Positions 1 through 11,394 of a stretch of 64,000 bases of DNA are shown one piece after another. How positions within the stretch are numbered: the stretch's first letter is position 1; every line of letters starts with the position of its first letter. The DNA is taken from NCBI GenBank assembly GCA_021780315.1, contig JAJXYY010000026.1:102634-166633 (forward strand). The letters run 5' to 3'. Below the pieces are notes generated by a model, which was given only the letters and a program-made list of their open reading frames with translations, was not told where the DNA came from and searched no databases. Made by a program: the position numbers and the translations under genes. The stretch is from Acidobacteriota bacterium (GTDB lineage Bacteria > Acidobacteriota > Terriglobia > Terriglobales > Acidobacteriaceae).

Positions 1-1416
1 CACAACCCCGCCATCAATAAATCCATCGTCGATCTCTTCCACAAGGAAGGCGCCGACGCCTGGTACTCCCACGACGTAGCCACCCTCCTCCCTACCGGCA
101 CCGCCTGCGCCTGCGGAGGCACCGAATTCCGTAAGGAGATGGACATCCTCGACGTCTGGTTTGAGTCCGGTGCCTCCTGGCACGCCGTCCTCGACATCGA
201 ACCCGAACTCCACTGGCCCGCCGACCTCTACACTGAGGGCGGCGACCAACATCGCGGCTGGTTCCACTCCTCGCTCCTCACCTCCGTCGCGGTTCGCGGC
301 GAAGCCCCCTACAAGATGGTCGCCACCTCCGGTTGGACCCTCGACGAACAGGGCCGCGCCTTCTCCAAGTCCCTCGGCAACGGCGTCGATCCCGTCGACG
401 TCGCCAAGCGCCTCGGCGGCGAGATCATCCGCCTCTGGGTAGCCTCCGTCGACTTCCGCGAAGACGTCGCCGCCAGCGAAAACCTCATGCAGCGGGTCAG
501 CGACAATTATCGCAAGCTCCGCAACACCCTCCGCTTCCTCCTCGGCAACCTCCACGACTTCTCCCCCGCGACCAACGCCCTCTCTTTCGCGGCTATGGAG
601 CCACTCGACCAGTACATCCTCGCCAGACTCGCCGAACTCACCACCAAAATTCGCGCCGCCTACGATGCCTTCGAGTTCCACCGCGCCTATCACGCCCTCA
701 ACGAGTTCGTGAACACCGACCTCAGCGCCCTCTACCTCGACGTCCTCAAAGACCGCCTCTACACCTTCGCCCCCGACCACCCCGCCCGCCGCTCCGCGCA
801 AACCGCCCTCTGGCGCATCGCCGAAGCCCTCACCCGCCTCATCGCCCCCATCCTCAGCTTCACCGCCGACGAAGTCTGGGCCCTGCTCCCACCAGTAGAT
901 ACCCGCGAGCCCAGCGTGCACCTCGCCCTATTCCCCAACCTCGCCGACATCGTCCCCGGCAACACCTCCAGCCTGCTAGCCGACTGGAAGCAACTGCTCC
1001 TCATCCGCGAGCAGGCCATGAAGGCCCTCGAAGAAGCCCGCGCACTCAAGACCATCGGCAAGGGCCTCGAAGCCGCCGTGGAACTCGAAGCCGCCAACGA
1101 CGCCAGCACCACGCACTACGATCTGCTGCTGCGCTACCAACAGAGTCTCCCCGAACTGCTCAACGTCTCCACCGTCCAGATCTCCGTCTACTTGAATCCG
1201 GAAGCCTCTGCCTCATGGATGAACGCCAAAGCCAAACCTGCCACCGGCACCAAATGCGAACGCTGCTGGCGCTTCACCGCTGACGTGGGCGATCAGCCCA
1301 GCTACCCCACCGTCTGCCTCCGCTGCGCCGAAGCCCTCGCCGCCATCCACTTCGCCCCATACGAAAAATCCGTATCCACTCCTGCCGATGCCGCAGCCTC
1401 GGAGCCACAAGCCTAA
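1..1416 (+). CDS. ileS: Isoleucyl-tRNA synthetase, C-terminal part (cut by left edge)
   Basis: Class Ia aminoacyl-tRNA synthetase that charges tRNA-Ile in the cytoplasm. The reading frame is open from base 1, so the start and the HIGH motif lie outside the window; 471 residues are present. Visible are the catalytic-core stretch DVWFESGASW, the KMSKS-loop equivalent FSKSL (361-375), an anticodon-binding helical domain, and the C-terminal zinc-binding pairs CERC (1255-1266) and CLRC (1315-1326) typical of bacterial IleRS. The TAA stop shares its last base with the lspA ATG. The ileS-lspA order is common in bacteria and supports both calls. Identification is secure. Confidence 0.97.
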   Translation, partial: HNPAINKSIVDLFHKEGADAWYSHDVATLLPTGTACACGGTEFRKEMDILDVWFESGASWHAVLDIEPELHWPADLYTEGGDQHRGWFHSSLLTSVAVRGEAPYKMVATSGWTLDEQGRAFSKSLGNGVDPVDVAKRLGGEIIRLWVASVDFREDVAASENLMQRVSDNYRKLRNTLRFLLGNLHDFSPATNALSFAAMEPLDQYILARLAELTTKIRAAYDAFEFHRAYHALNEFVNTDLSALYLDVLKDRLYTFAPDHPARRSAQTALWRIAEALTRLIAPILSFTADEVWALLPPVDTREPSVHLALFPNLADIVPGNTSSLLADWKQLLLIREQAMKALEEARALKTIGKGLEAAVELEAANDASTTHYDLLLRYQQSLPELLNVSTVQISVYLNPEASASWMNAKAKPATGTKCERCWRFTADVGDQPSYPTVCLRCAEALAAIHFAPYEKSVSTPADAAASEPQA

Positions 1417-1919
1417 TGACCTCCACCACCCAATCCCGAGACTACCGCCCCATCCTCTTCGCCCTCACCGCGCTCGTCGTCCTGCTCGATCGCCTCAGCA
1501 AACTCTGGATCGACAGCCACATCCAGATGGGAACCTACATCACTCTCATCCCCGGTGTCTTCCGACTCTCACACGTCCTCAACACTGGCGCCGCCTTCTC
1601 GCTCTTCGCGGACTCGCTCTCACCCAGCACCGTCCGCAATGCTCTCATCGCCTTCTCCGTCATCGCCTGCCTCATCGTCGTGGCCATGCTCTGGCGCACC
1701 GGACGCACCCTCACCCTCGGCTCCGTTGCCTTCGCCCTCATCCTCGGCGGAGCCATCGGCAACCTCTACGACCGCATCCGTTTCGCCCACGTCATCGACT
1801 TCCTCGAAGTCCGCATCATCCACTACCACTGGCCCGACTTCAACATCGCCGACTCATGCATCGTCATCGGAGCCGGACTACTCCTCCTCGAAATCCTACG
1901 TCCCCAACCCACTGTCTAG
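1416..1919 (+). CDS. lspA: Lipoprotein signal peptidase (signal peptidase II)
   Basis: Aspartyl protease of the inner membrane that removes the signal peptide of prolipoproteins after Lgt has added diacylglycerol. The 167-residue length is normal for the family. Four hydrophobic segments are visible, with the conserved NTGAAFSLF stretch and the two catalytic-aspartate motifs GNLYDR and FNIADS. The start overlaps the ileS stop by one base, so translation is probably coupled. The partner enzyme lgt lies at 17291-18154. Family assignment is secure. Confidence 0.96.
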   Translation: MTSTTQSRDYRPILFALTALVVLLDRLSKLWIDSHIQMGTYITLIPGVFRLSHVLNTGAAFSLFADSLSPSTVRNALIAFSVIACLIVVAMLWRTGRTLTLGSVAFALILGGAIGNLYDRIRFAHVIDFLEVRIIHYHWPDFNIADSCIVIGAGLLLLEILRPQPTV

Positions 1920-1955
1920 CCGGTCATCTACTCTGTCGCCAATACCCTGCCCCTT

Positions 1956-4900
1956 ATGAATGACCAGATCACAATCCGCGGTGCCCGTACTCACAACCTC
2001 AAGGGCATCGACGTCGACATCCCCCACAACGCCCTCACCGTCGTCTCCGGCGTCTCCGGCTCCGGCAAATCCTCGCTCGCCTTCGACACCATCTACGCCG
2101 AAGGCCAGCGCCGCTACGTCGAATCCCTCTCCGCCTACGCCCGCCAGTTCCTCGAACGCATCGAGAAACCCGACGTGGACCACATGGACGGCCTCGCCCC
2201 CGCCATCGCCATCAAGCAGAAGAACCAGACCCGCAACCCACGCTCCACCGTAGCCACCGCCACCGAAATCTACGACTACCTCCGCCTCCTCTACGCCCGC
2301 TGCGGCACCGTCACCTGCCTCCACTGCGGCGGCATCGTCAAGCACGACACCGTAGACGAAATCGTCACCACCCTCCTCAACCTCCCCGAATCCACCCGCA
2401 CCTTCGCCCTCTTCCCCATCACCCGCGCCGAAGTAAAACTCGAGCCCATGCAGCAACCGGCCACCGAAGAGACCGCCCCACCCAAACCCGCAAAGAAATC
2501 CGCCTCAAAAAAAGCCGCTAAAAAAGCCACCGAAGCAGTTACATTCAACCTCACCGACTCCCTCCGCGACCGCCTCACCGAACTCCGCCGCCGCGGCTAC
2601 AACCGCCTCTATCAGTCCGGCAACATCGTCGAGTTCTCCACCCCTGAGTCCCTCCTCGAACTCGACTTCAACGCCCCCATCTTCGTCCTCATCGACCGCC
2701 TCGCCATCAGCCCCGAAGTTCGAAGCAGAATCGTAGACGCCATCGAGACCGGCTACCGCGAGTCCGGCGAAGTCCAGTTCCACACCGTCCCCCGCGAGCC
2801 CGCCGAAGCCCCGCAACTCCTCCGCTTCTCCGCCGCTTTCGAGTGCACCACCTGCCACCGCGCCTACCGCGAGCCCGAACCCCGCCTCTTCTCCTTCAAT
2901 AATCCCTACGGCGCCTGCCCTCGCTGCCAGGGCTTCGGCAACACCATCGACTTCGACCCCAACCTCATCATCCCCGACAAATCCAAGACCCTCGCCGAAG
3001 GCGCCATCGCCCCCTGGACCACCCCCAAGTACCGCCCCCACCACGGCGAAATGCTTCGCGCCGCCAAGACCGCTAACATCCCCACCAACGTCCCCTGGTA
3101 CGATCTCACCCCCGACCAGCAGCGCTTCATCGAGTTCGGCAGCGGCTCCTTCCCCGGCATCCGCGGCTTCTTCTCCGCCCTCGACCGCAAAAAATATAAG
3201 CTCCACGTCCGCGTCTTCCTCTCCAAATACCGCGGCTACGCCCTCTGCCCCGACTGCCGCGGTCAGCGCCTCCGCGCCGAAGCCCGCGCCGTCCTCATCA
3301 CGCCGCACAATGGGCCCGCCCAGAACATCTGCGAGACCTCCGCCCTCACCATCACCGCCGCCCAGGCCTTCTTCGACAATTTGCAACTCTCACCGTCACA
3401 ATTGGAAGTCGCCGGTAAGATCCTCGAAGAAGTCCGCCAGCGCATCCACTTCCTCCATCAGGTCGGCCTCGACTACCTCACCCTCGACCGCCTCTCCTCC
3501 ACTCTCTCCGGCGGCGAGGCCCAGCGCATTCAGCTCGCCACCTCCCTCGGCTCCCGTCTCGTCGGCGCCCTCTACGTCCTCGACGAGCCCTCCATCGGTC
3601 TCCACACCCGCGACACCGCCAAGCTCATCCGCATCATGAAGGACCTCCGCGACCTCGGCAACACCATCCTCGTCGTCGAGCACGATCCCGACGTCATCCG
3701 CGCCGCCGACTACCTCCTCGACCTCGGCCCCGGAGCCGGCGAACTCGGCGGCCAGCTCCTCGCCGCCGGAACCGTAGCCGAAGTCACCGCCAACCCCAAC
3801 TCCATCACCGGCAAATACCTCTCCGGCCGCCTCTCCATCCCCATCCCCAAATACCGCCGCGAGCCCGGCCGCGAGCACCTCAAACTCACCGGCGCCCGCA
3901 TCCACAACCTCCGCGGCGTCGATCTCGACATCCCCCTCAACCTTCTCTGCTGCGTCACCGGCGTCTCCGGCTCCGGCAAATCCACCATCATCCACCAGGT
4001 CCTCTACCGCGCCCTCATGCAGGCCCTCGGCCAGACCGAAGGCAGCGACCCCGCCAGCCTCTTCCGCGAGCTCTCCGGCACCCAGCACCTCAACGACGTC
4101 ATCCTCGTCGACCAGTCCCCCATCGGTCGCACCCCGCGCTCCAACCCCGTCACCTACATCAAGGCCTTTGACGAAATCCGCTCCCTCTTCGCCGCCCAGC
4201 CCGACGCCAAACGCAAAGGCTACGGCCCCGGACACTTCTCCTTCAACGTCCCCGGCGGCCGCTGCGACGTCTGCGAGGGCGATGGCACCGTCACCGTGGA
4301 AATGCAGTTCCTCGCCGACATCGAACTCCCCTGCGAAGAATGCAACGGCGCACGTTACAAATCCTCCATCCTCGATATCAAGTACAAAAACAAGAACATC
4401 CACGACGTCCTCAACATGACCGTCAAGGAAGCCCTCACCTACTTCGCCGGACACCCCAGAATCGTCGACAAGCTCTACGTCCTCGACGAGGTCGGCCTCA
4501 GCTATGTCCGCCTCGGCCAGTCCGCCACCACCCTCTCCGGCGGCGAAGCCCAGCGCGTCAAACTCGCCTCCCACCTCGCCACCGCCCGCTCCATCATCGC
4601 TCGCACCGGCAACAACGAAGCCGCCAAGAAAGCATCCGCCAGCCGCACCCTCTACATCCTCGACGAGCCCACCACCGGCCTCCACTTCGACGACGTAGCC
4701 AAGCTCCTCAGCGCCTTCCGCAAACTCATCGACGGCGGCGGCTCCCTCCTCGTCATCGAGCACAACCTCGACGTCATCAAATCCGCCGACTGGGTAATCG
4801 ACATGGGCCCCGAAGGCGGCAGCGGAGGAGGCCAAATCGTAGCCACCGGAACCCCCGAAGAGATCGCCGCCAACCCCGCTAGCCACACCGGCCACTGGCT

Positions 4901-4961
4901 AGCCCCCGTCCTACAACTCCCCACCACCAAACCTGAACCCGAACTCCAACCCACCACATAA
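1956..4961 (+). CDS. uvrA: UvrABC excinuclease subunit A
   Basis: DNA-damage recognition ATPase of nucleotide excision repair; it dimerises and loads UvrB on lesions. 1001 residues, slightly long for the family. Walker A motifs GVSGSGKSS (residues 32-40) and GVSGSGKST (about 668) mark the two ABC modules; ABC signatures LSGGEAQR occur in both halves; zinc-binding cysteines include CLHC (about 118) and CDVCEGDG with CEEC (about 770). A Lys/Ala/Pro-rich insert lies at about residues 165-195 and accounts for part of the extra length. There is no Shine-Dalgarno sequence; TACCCT at 1943-1948 lies 7 nt before the ATG, so a leaderless mRNA is possible. Gap to lspA is 36 nt. Confidence 0.98.
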   Translation: MNDQITIRGARTHNLKGIDVDIPHNALTVVSGVSGSGKSSLAFDTIYAEGQRRYVESLSAYARQFLERIEKPDVDHMDGLAPAIAIKQKNQTRNPRSTVATATEIYDYLRLLYARCGTVTCLHCGGIVKHDTVDEIVTTLLNLPESTRTFALFPITRAEVKLEPMQQPATEETAPPKPAKKSASKKAAKKATEAVTFNLTDSLRDRLTELRRRGYNRLYQSGNIVEFSTPESLLELDFNAPIFVLIDRLAISPEVRSRIVDAIETGYRESGEVQFHTVPREPAEAPQLLRFSAAFECTTCHRAYREPEPRLFSFNNPYGACPRCQGFGNTIDFDPNLIIPDKSKTLAEGAIAPWTTPKYRPHHGEMLRAAKTANIPTNVPWYDLTPDQQRFIEFGSGSFPGIRGFFSALDRKKYKLHVRVFLSKYRGYALCPDCRGQRLRAEARAVLITPHNGPAQNICETSALTITAAQAFFDNLQLSPSQLEVAGKILEEVRQRIHFLHQVGLDYLTLDRLSSTLSGGEAQRIQLATSLGSRLVGALYVLDEPSIGLHTRDTAKLIRIMKDLRDLGNTILVVEHDPDVIRAADYLLDLGPGAGELGGQLLAAGTVAEVTANPNSITGKYLSGRLSIPIPKYRREPGREHLKLTGARIHNLRGVDLDIPLNLLCCVTGVSGSGKSTIIHQVLYRALMQALGQTEGSDPASLFRELSGTQHLNDVILVDQSPIGRTPRSNPVTYIKAFDEIRSLFAAQPDAKRKGYGPGHFSFNVPGGRCDVCEGDGTVTVEMQFLADIELPCEECNGARYKSSILDIKYKNKNIHDVLNMTVKEALTYFAGHPRIVDKLYVLDEVGLSYVRLGQSATTLSGGEAQRVKLASHLATARSIIARTGNNEAAKKASASRTLYILDEPTTGLHFDDVAKLLSAFRKLIDGGGSLLVIEHNLDVIKSADWVIDMGPEGGSGGGQIVATGTPEEIAANPASHTGHWLAPVLQLPTTKPEPELQPTT

Positions 4962-5151
4962 CCCACAAAGCGTTTTCTCGTCGATCACGAGGCGGCGTTC
5001 ATCGATCAGCCTTATATCCAGATACTGATCGGCTAAGGCCTGTTAACTCATTCGACTCCCACTGCGACAAGAAGAAAACCTCTTACGTGGCGTCCATATA
5101 CTCGGGTTAGCCACGCAGTGAATGGTCATCTTGGAAGACGTCAGGATTGTG

Positions 5152-6114
5152 ATGAAGCCTTTGATCTTTGCTCTTTGTATTGTGTTTTCGTTCGGCTGTT
5201 TGGGCGCGCAGACCGTCTCCTGGCAGCCATCGCCGGGACATACACAGGTGCCGATATGGCCGGGTGCAGCGCCTGATTCGCAGCCTGTTCCGGGGCCGGA
5301 GTTCGCAGTGACGGCGGCGGGCAAGGATGCACTGGTTGCCGGCAGTCCGTGGGTTGCCGTGGAAAACGTCTCTCAGCCCACGATGACGGTCTATTCGCCA
5401 AGGGGAAAAAATACAGGGGCTGCCGTGGTCGTCTTTCCTGGAGGAGGTTATACGATTCTGGCCATCGATCTGGAAGGCACGGAGGTCTGTGACTGGCTGA
5501 TATCGAAGGGGATCACCTGTGTGCTGTTAAAGTACCGCGTGCCGGGCGAAGGCCTGTATCCGAAATCGGCACCGTACCCGAGATCAGGAGCGTATCCGCA
5601 ATCACCGATAGCGCTCGAAGATGCACAGCGGACGGTGGGGCTTGTGCGCTTTCATTCCGCAGAGTGGCATATCGACCCGCACAAGATCGGGGTACTCGGC
5701 TTTTCGGCAGGCGGCCATATGGTGGCAGCGATCAGCGTGCATTTTGCTCAAAGGTTATACTCGGCAGTCGATGCGGCTGACAAAGAAAGCTGCCGTCCTG
5801 ATTTTGCAGTGGCTATCTACCCGGGGCATCTGTCGCGTGCAGTCAACAGTATTGCTTTGAATCCGGATATCGAGAGTTATATTACCCAACGGACGCCGCC
5901 GACGTTCTTGCTACAGAATGAGGACGACAATGTGGACCGTGTCGAGGACTCGCTGAGTTACTATGTTGCCCTTAAGAAGGCTCGCGTTCCCGTGGAAATG
6001 CATCTGTATGCGCACGGCGGACATGCGTTTGGATTGCGTCGCACAAAGTTTCCGGTGACGGCGTGGCCTCAGTTGGTGGAAACGTGGCTGGGAACAATCG
6101 GAATCATCTACTAA
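5152..6114 (+). CDS. Secreted alpha/beta hydrolase, acetyl-esterase/endo-xylanase-associated type
   Basis: Probable exported carboxyl/acetyl-ester hydrolase, of the kind often acting on plant polysaccharide side chains; the substrate is not known. The 320-residue protein begins with a signal peptide (MKPLIFALCIVFSFGCLGAQ). An oxyanion PGGGY motif, nucleophile motif GFSAGGH (Ser185), Asp258/259 in NEDDN and His291 in GGHAFG give a full triad. A short tandem YPxS repeat precedes the nucleophile. The start at 5152 has AGGA five nt upstream and puts the signal peptide at the N-terminus; the ATG at 5122 would add ten residues and has weaker support. Codons are visibly less C-biased than in uvrA, as in the convergent neighbour. 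Confidence 0.85.
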   Translation: MKPLIFALCIVFSFGCLGAQTVSWQPSPGHTQVPIWPGAAPDSQPVPGPEFAVTAAGKDALVAGSPWVAVENVSQPTMTVYSPRGKNTGAAVVVFPGGGYTILAIDLEGTEVCDWLISKGITCVLLKYRVPGEGLYPKSAPYPRSGAYPQSPIALEDAQRTVGLVRFHSAEWHIDPHKIGVLGFSAGGHMVAAISVHFAQRLYSAVDAADKESCRPDFAVAIYPGHLSRAVNSIALNPDIESYITQRTPPTFLLQNEDDNVDRVEDSLSYYVALKKARVPVEMHLYAHGGHAFGLRRTKFPVTAWPQLVETWLGTIGIIY

Positions 6115-6166
6115 ACGTTCTTCTCGTCGAAGCAGACCATCAGCCTTCAAACGATCACGGAGCTCA

Positions 6167-7216
6167 TCAGTTGCTATCAGCCGACTTTACGGGAGTGCTC
6201 CCCTTTTCTATCTTTGCGGCGAACGCTTCGATCTCCTTGATAACCTCCGCCCGATCAGAGTCCTGCACGCCGTGAGCCGCATGTGGCAACAGAACGACTG
6301 TCGCGTCCGGTTGCGATCTGAAGAGCTTTGCACGCTGGTCGACGAATTCCATATCTGCTTTCTCTTGCCGAACACGTGCGTCGTCCGTCACATTTGCAGG
6401 AAGCTTGTGCGGATAGGCGAAGATTGCAAGCACAGGACACTTGAGCAGGTTATACCGTTGTTCGCCATCGAGGATCGCTCTCTCCGCTCTTCCTTCCGGA
6501 GTATTTCGCTCCGCTGTACCCTTCGCCAGCTCTTCCGCCGACATGGGAGCCGCTTGGCTCAGGGAATGGGAGAATGTTTGCAATTCCTTCTCAAACGAAG
6601 GAAGTTCCCGAAGAAAAGCATCGACTGCCTTTTTTTCGTCAGCCGGATTGATGTCGTCCAAAGCATGACTAAGATAGCGACGCATGGAAATCATGTCGAT
6701 CTGGAGATCGTTCATTCCCGGTTCTGAAAGCGCATATCGATATCCGGCGTCCAGATACACCAGACCAGCAACCCGTTCTGGTTTTCTACTACCAATGGAA
6801 CTCAATTCCTCCCCAGCGAGAGAGTGCCCCACAAGTAGCGGCTTGTTCAGACCAAGATGCTGCAGTACGGTCAGGACGTCATCCCCAAGGCGGTCTGCCG
6901 AATAATTCTCAGCAGTAGGATCTGGTGCGCTGGAGCTTCCATAACCCCGCCTGGTTAATGCATAGACATGGAATCTGGCCCGCAAGGCCATGGCAAACGA
7001 ATCGAAACCACTCCCTTTCGCGCCTAACCCCGCTAAAAGGACCAGTGGCGGTCCCCAACCACCCCAATCCAACACTTCCACCTTAATCCCCGGCTCTACA
7101 TCTACCAGAGACACCTTTGGACCCGCTGTTTGCGCAGCGCACACATAAACGCCGCAAGAAACGGCCAGTGAAAAGATTGCGACGAGGGCTCTGGGAAAGG
7201 CAGAATATTTCACCAC
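6167..7216 (-). CDS. Secreted alpha/beta hydrolase (epoxide hydrolase/haloperoxidase-like fold)
   Basis: Alpha/beta-hydrolase of 349 residues with an N-terminal hydrophobic export signal ending near CAAQT. GHSLAG carries the nucleophile Ser132, RRGYGSS resembles the strand-4 region of the family, and a C-terminal PHAAHG supplies the likely catalytic His. The reaction is not predictable from sequence; esterase or aminopeptidase activity is possible. It converges on the previous hydrolase gene with 52 nt between the stops. The start codon would be GTG at 7216 and is uncertain, because no clear ribosome-binding site is seen. Codon use differs from most of the window. Confidence 0.78.
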   Translation of the reverse strand: MVKYSAFPRALVAIFSLAVSCGVYVCAAQTAGPKVSLVDVEPGIKVEVLDWGGWGPPLVLLAGLGAKGSGFDSFAMALRARFHVYALTRRGYGSSSAPDPTAENYSADRLGDDVLTVLQHLGLNKPLLVGHSLAGEELSSIGSRKPERVAGLVYLDAGYRYALSEPGMNDLQIDMISMRRYLSHALDDINPADEKKAVDAFLRELPSFEKELQTFSHSLSQAAPMSAEELAKGTAERNTPEGRAERAILDGEQRYNLLKCPVLAIFAYPHKLPANVTDDARVRQEKADMEFVDQRAKLFRSQPDATVVLLPHAAHGVQDSDRAEVIKEIEAFAAKIEKGSTPVKSADSN

Positions 7217-7261
7217 ATCAGCTTACCTTAGCTGACACCACGCGGCTGCTATCGTACCCAT

Positions 7262-7411
7262 ATGCGATTGCTCCTCCTCCTTCTTCTGCTGACGCCGCCG
7301 ACCCTTGCCCAGAACAAATCGCGACCACCCGCAAATCCCGACCACGCGGGCCTCCGTAGCATCTCTTCTACCCGCCCCCGAGCCAGCATCTTTCCACGTC
7401 TCATGTTCTAG
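7262..7411 (+). CDS. Possible small exported peptide
   Basis: A 49-codon frame begins with an almost ideal signal sequence (MRLLLLLLLLTPPTLAQN) and continues with a short basic Pro/Arg-rich tail. It lies in the otherwise empty gap between the divergent hydrolase and dioxygenase genes. No Shine-Dalgarno sequence is visible and its stop overlaps the TAGAAT hexamer of the next gene. It could equally be chance in a CT-rich stretch, so confidence is low. Confidence 0.2.
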   Translation: MRLLLLLLLLTPPTLAQNKSRPPANPDHAGLRSISSTRPRASIFPRLMF

Positions 7412-7414
7412 AAT
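7409..7414 (+). promoter_or_regulatory. Candidate -10 element for a leaderless dioxygenase mRNA
   Basis: TAGAAT lies 6 nt before the ATG at 7421, and no Shine-Dalgarno sequence is present. The spacing would start transcription at or beside the initiation codon. No good -35 box was found. Confidence 0.35.
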
Positions 7415-7420
7415 CGCTGC

Positions 7421-8814
7421 ATGTTTCTTAAGCAGTACTATCTCGGCTGCCTCGCCCACGCCTCCTACCTCATCGCCGACTCCGCCAGCGCCACCGCCAT
7501 CGTCGTCGATCCCCAGCGTGACATACAGCAGTACCTCGCCGATGCCGAGCAGCTAGGCGTCCACATCCGTCACGTCTTCCTCACCCACTTCCATGCCGAC
7601 TTCATCGCCGGCCACCTCGAACTGCGCGACCGCTGCGGCGCGGACATTCGACTCGGAGCCCAAGCCCACGCCGACTACCCCTTCATCCCCATGAAAGACG
7701 GCGACACCCTCGATCTCCCCGGCCTCCGCCTCCACATCCTGGAGACCCCCGGCCACACCATCGAATCCATCTCCATCCTCGTCTACGATCTCCAAAAAGA
7801 TCCCGACACCCCCTATGCCGTCCTCACCGGAGACACCTTGTTCATCGGCGACGTCGGTCGCCCCGACCTGCGTGCCTCCCTCGGCTGGACCGCCCAGGCC
7901 CTCAGCAGTCACCTCTACGACTCACTCCACAACAAGCTCATGCTCCTCCCCGAGCACACCCTCGTCTACCCCGCCCACGGAGCAGGCTCCCTCTGCGGCA
8001 AGCAACTCTCCTCCGACACCGTCTCCACCCTCGGCGAGCAGCTACGCCTCAACTACGCCCTGCAACCCATGACCCGCGAACAATTCACCGAGTTGGTCAC
8101 CGCCGACCAGCCCGACGCACCGGCCTACTTCACCTTCGACGCCATCCTCAATACCCGCGAGCGCGCTACCCTCGATCAGGTCCTGCTCAAGGTACTTCAA
8201 CCCATCCCCCTCGACCAGGTGCTCGAACTGCGCAACACCGCAGCCCACATTCTCGATGTGCGCGACGCCGCCGAGTACGCCAAAGGCCACCTCACCGGCA
8301 CCATCAACATCGCCCTCAACGGCCAGTACGCCACCTGGGCTGGCACCCTCCTCAACCCCGCCAACCCCATCGTCATCATCGCCGAACCCGGACGCGAAGA
8401 AGAAGCCGCGCTCCGCCTCGGACGCATCGGCTTTGACCACGTCAAGGGCTACCTCCAGAACGGAATGGGAGCCCTGGCAGATCGTCCCGACCTCATCCGC
8501 ACCACCGAAAAAGTAAGCGCCGCAACCCTCGCCGAAGAACTCGCCTCTAACCATCCTCCCCTCGTCGTCGACATCCGCACCCCCGCCGAGTGGACCGCCA
8601 AACACCTCAACGGCAGCATCAACCTGCCCCTAGCCCACCTGCCCGAACTGATCGCCGAACTCCCCCGCACCCGCAGAATCGCCGTCCACTGCGCCGGCGG
8701 CTACCGATCCTCCATCGCCGTCAGCATCCTCAACCAGAACGGCATCACCAATCTCATCGAACTCGCCGGTGGCATTGCTGCCTGGGAAGCAGCCAGCCTA
8801 CCCCTCATCTCCAC

Positions 8815-8818
<4 letters not shown>
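7421..8818 (+). CDS. Persulfide dioxygenase-like metallo-hydrolase fused to two rhodanese domains
   Basis: Likely oxidises glutathione persulfide or related sulfane sulfur (ETHE1/Blh type) and handles the sulfur through rhodanese domains in the cytoplasm. The 465 residues comprise an N-terminal metallo-beta-lactamase fold with the metal motif HFHADFIAGH (56-65), a later TGDTLF and YPAHG, then a first rhodanese domain (about 265-355) and a second (about 370-465). The second has an active-site loop HCAGGYRS with Cys424. The first has EPGREEE where the cysteine loop should be, so it is probably catalytically dead. Its neighbour katG is also an oxidative-stress gene, but the two have separate signals. 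Confidence 0.85.
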
Positions 8819-11113
<2,295 letters not shown>

Positions 11114-11169
11114 TCCCATAGGCTCCAGTCGTCGCACTTATGCAATGCACAGACTCCACCCAACCAGAA

Positions 11170-11197
11170 GAAGCCCGGCCCACTCAGGCCGGGCTTC
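11170..11197 (+). terminator. Terminator hairpin after katG
   Basis: An 11-bp perfect stem GAAGCCCGGCC / GGCCGGGCTTC closes a six-base loop CACTCA. The following sequence has only short T runs, so it may be a weak intrinsic terminator or a transcript-end stabiliser. Confidence 0.7.
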
Positions 11198-11257
11198 GCT
11201 ATATCGCCTACCAGACCTCGCATCGACTTCGCCACCAACCTGCATCTACCTCTCTGG

Positions 11258-11286
11258 TTCGACTCCACCGATACTTTTCCGATAAT
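11258..11286 (+). promoter_or_regulatory. Candidate sigma-70 promoter for the Gly-rich protein gene
   Basis: TTCGAC (11258-11263), a 17-bp spacer and GATAAT (11281-11286) lie about 110 nt before the ATG at 11395, leaving a leader of about 100 nt. Confidence 0.5.
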
Positions 11287-11394
11287 CTGGTGTTTCAACT
11301 ACTAGGAAGCAGACGCGAACCGAAGCGTCCAGATCCAATAGCCCGCATCGAACCATCATGCGGCAGACGGGCAGGGCCAGTTAGGAGTAACACT

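Noticed and set aside
2505..3386. 293-codon antisense frame inside uvrA
   Set aside because: Same composition artefact as the longer antisense frame.
3396..4895. 499-codon antisense frame inside uvrA
   Set aside because: It is the complement of a C-biased coding strand: a Gly/Asp/Glu/Val-rich translation with no motif. uvrA is certain.
5122..5151. Longer N-terminus for the first hydrolase
   Set aside because: Weak ribosome-binding site and it would bury the signal peptide ten residues in.
11140..11394. Upstream extension of the Gly-rich protein
   Set aside because: It would include the katG terminator and a promoter, and lacks a ribosome-binding site.
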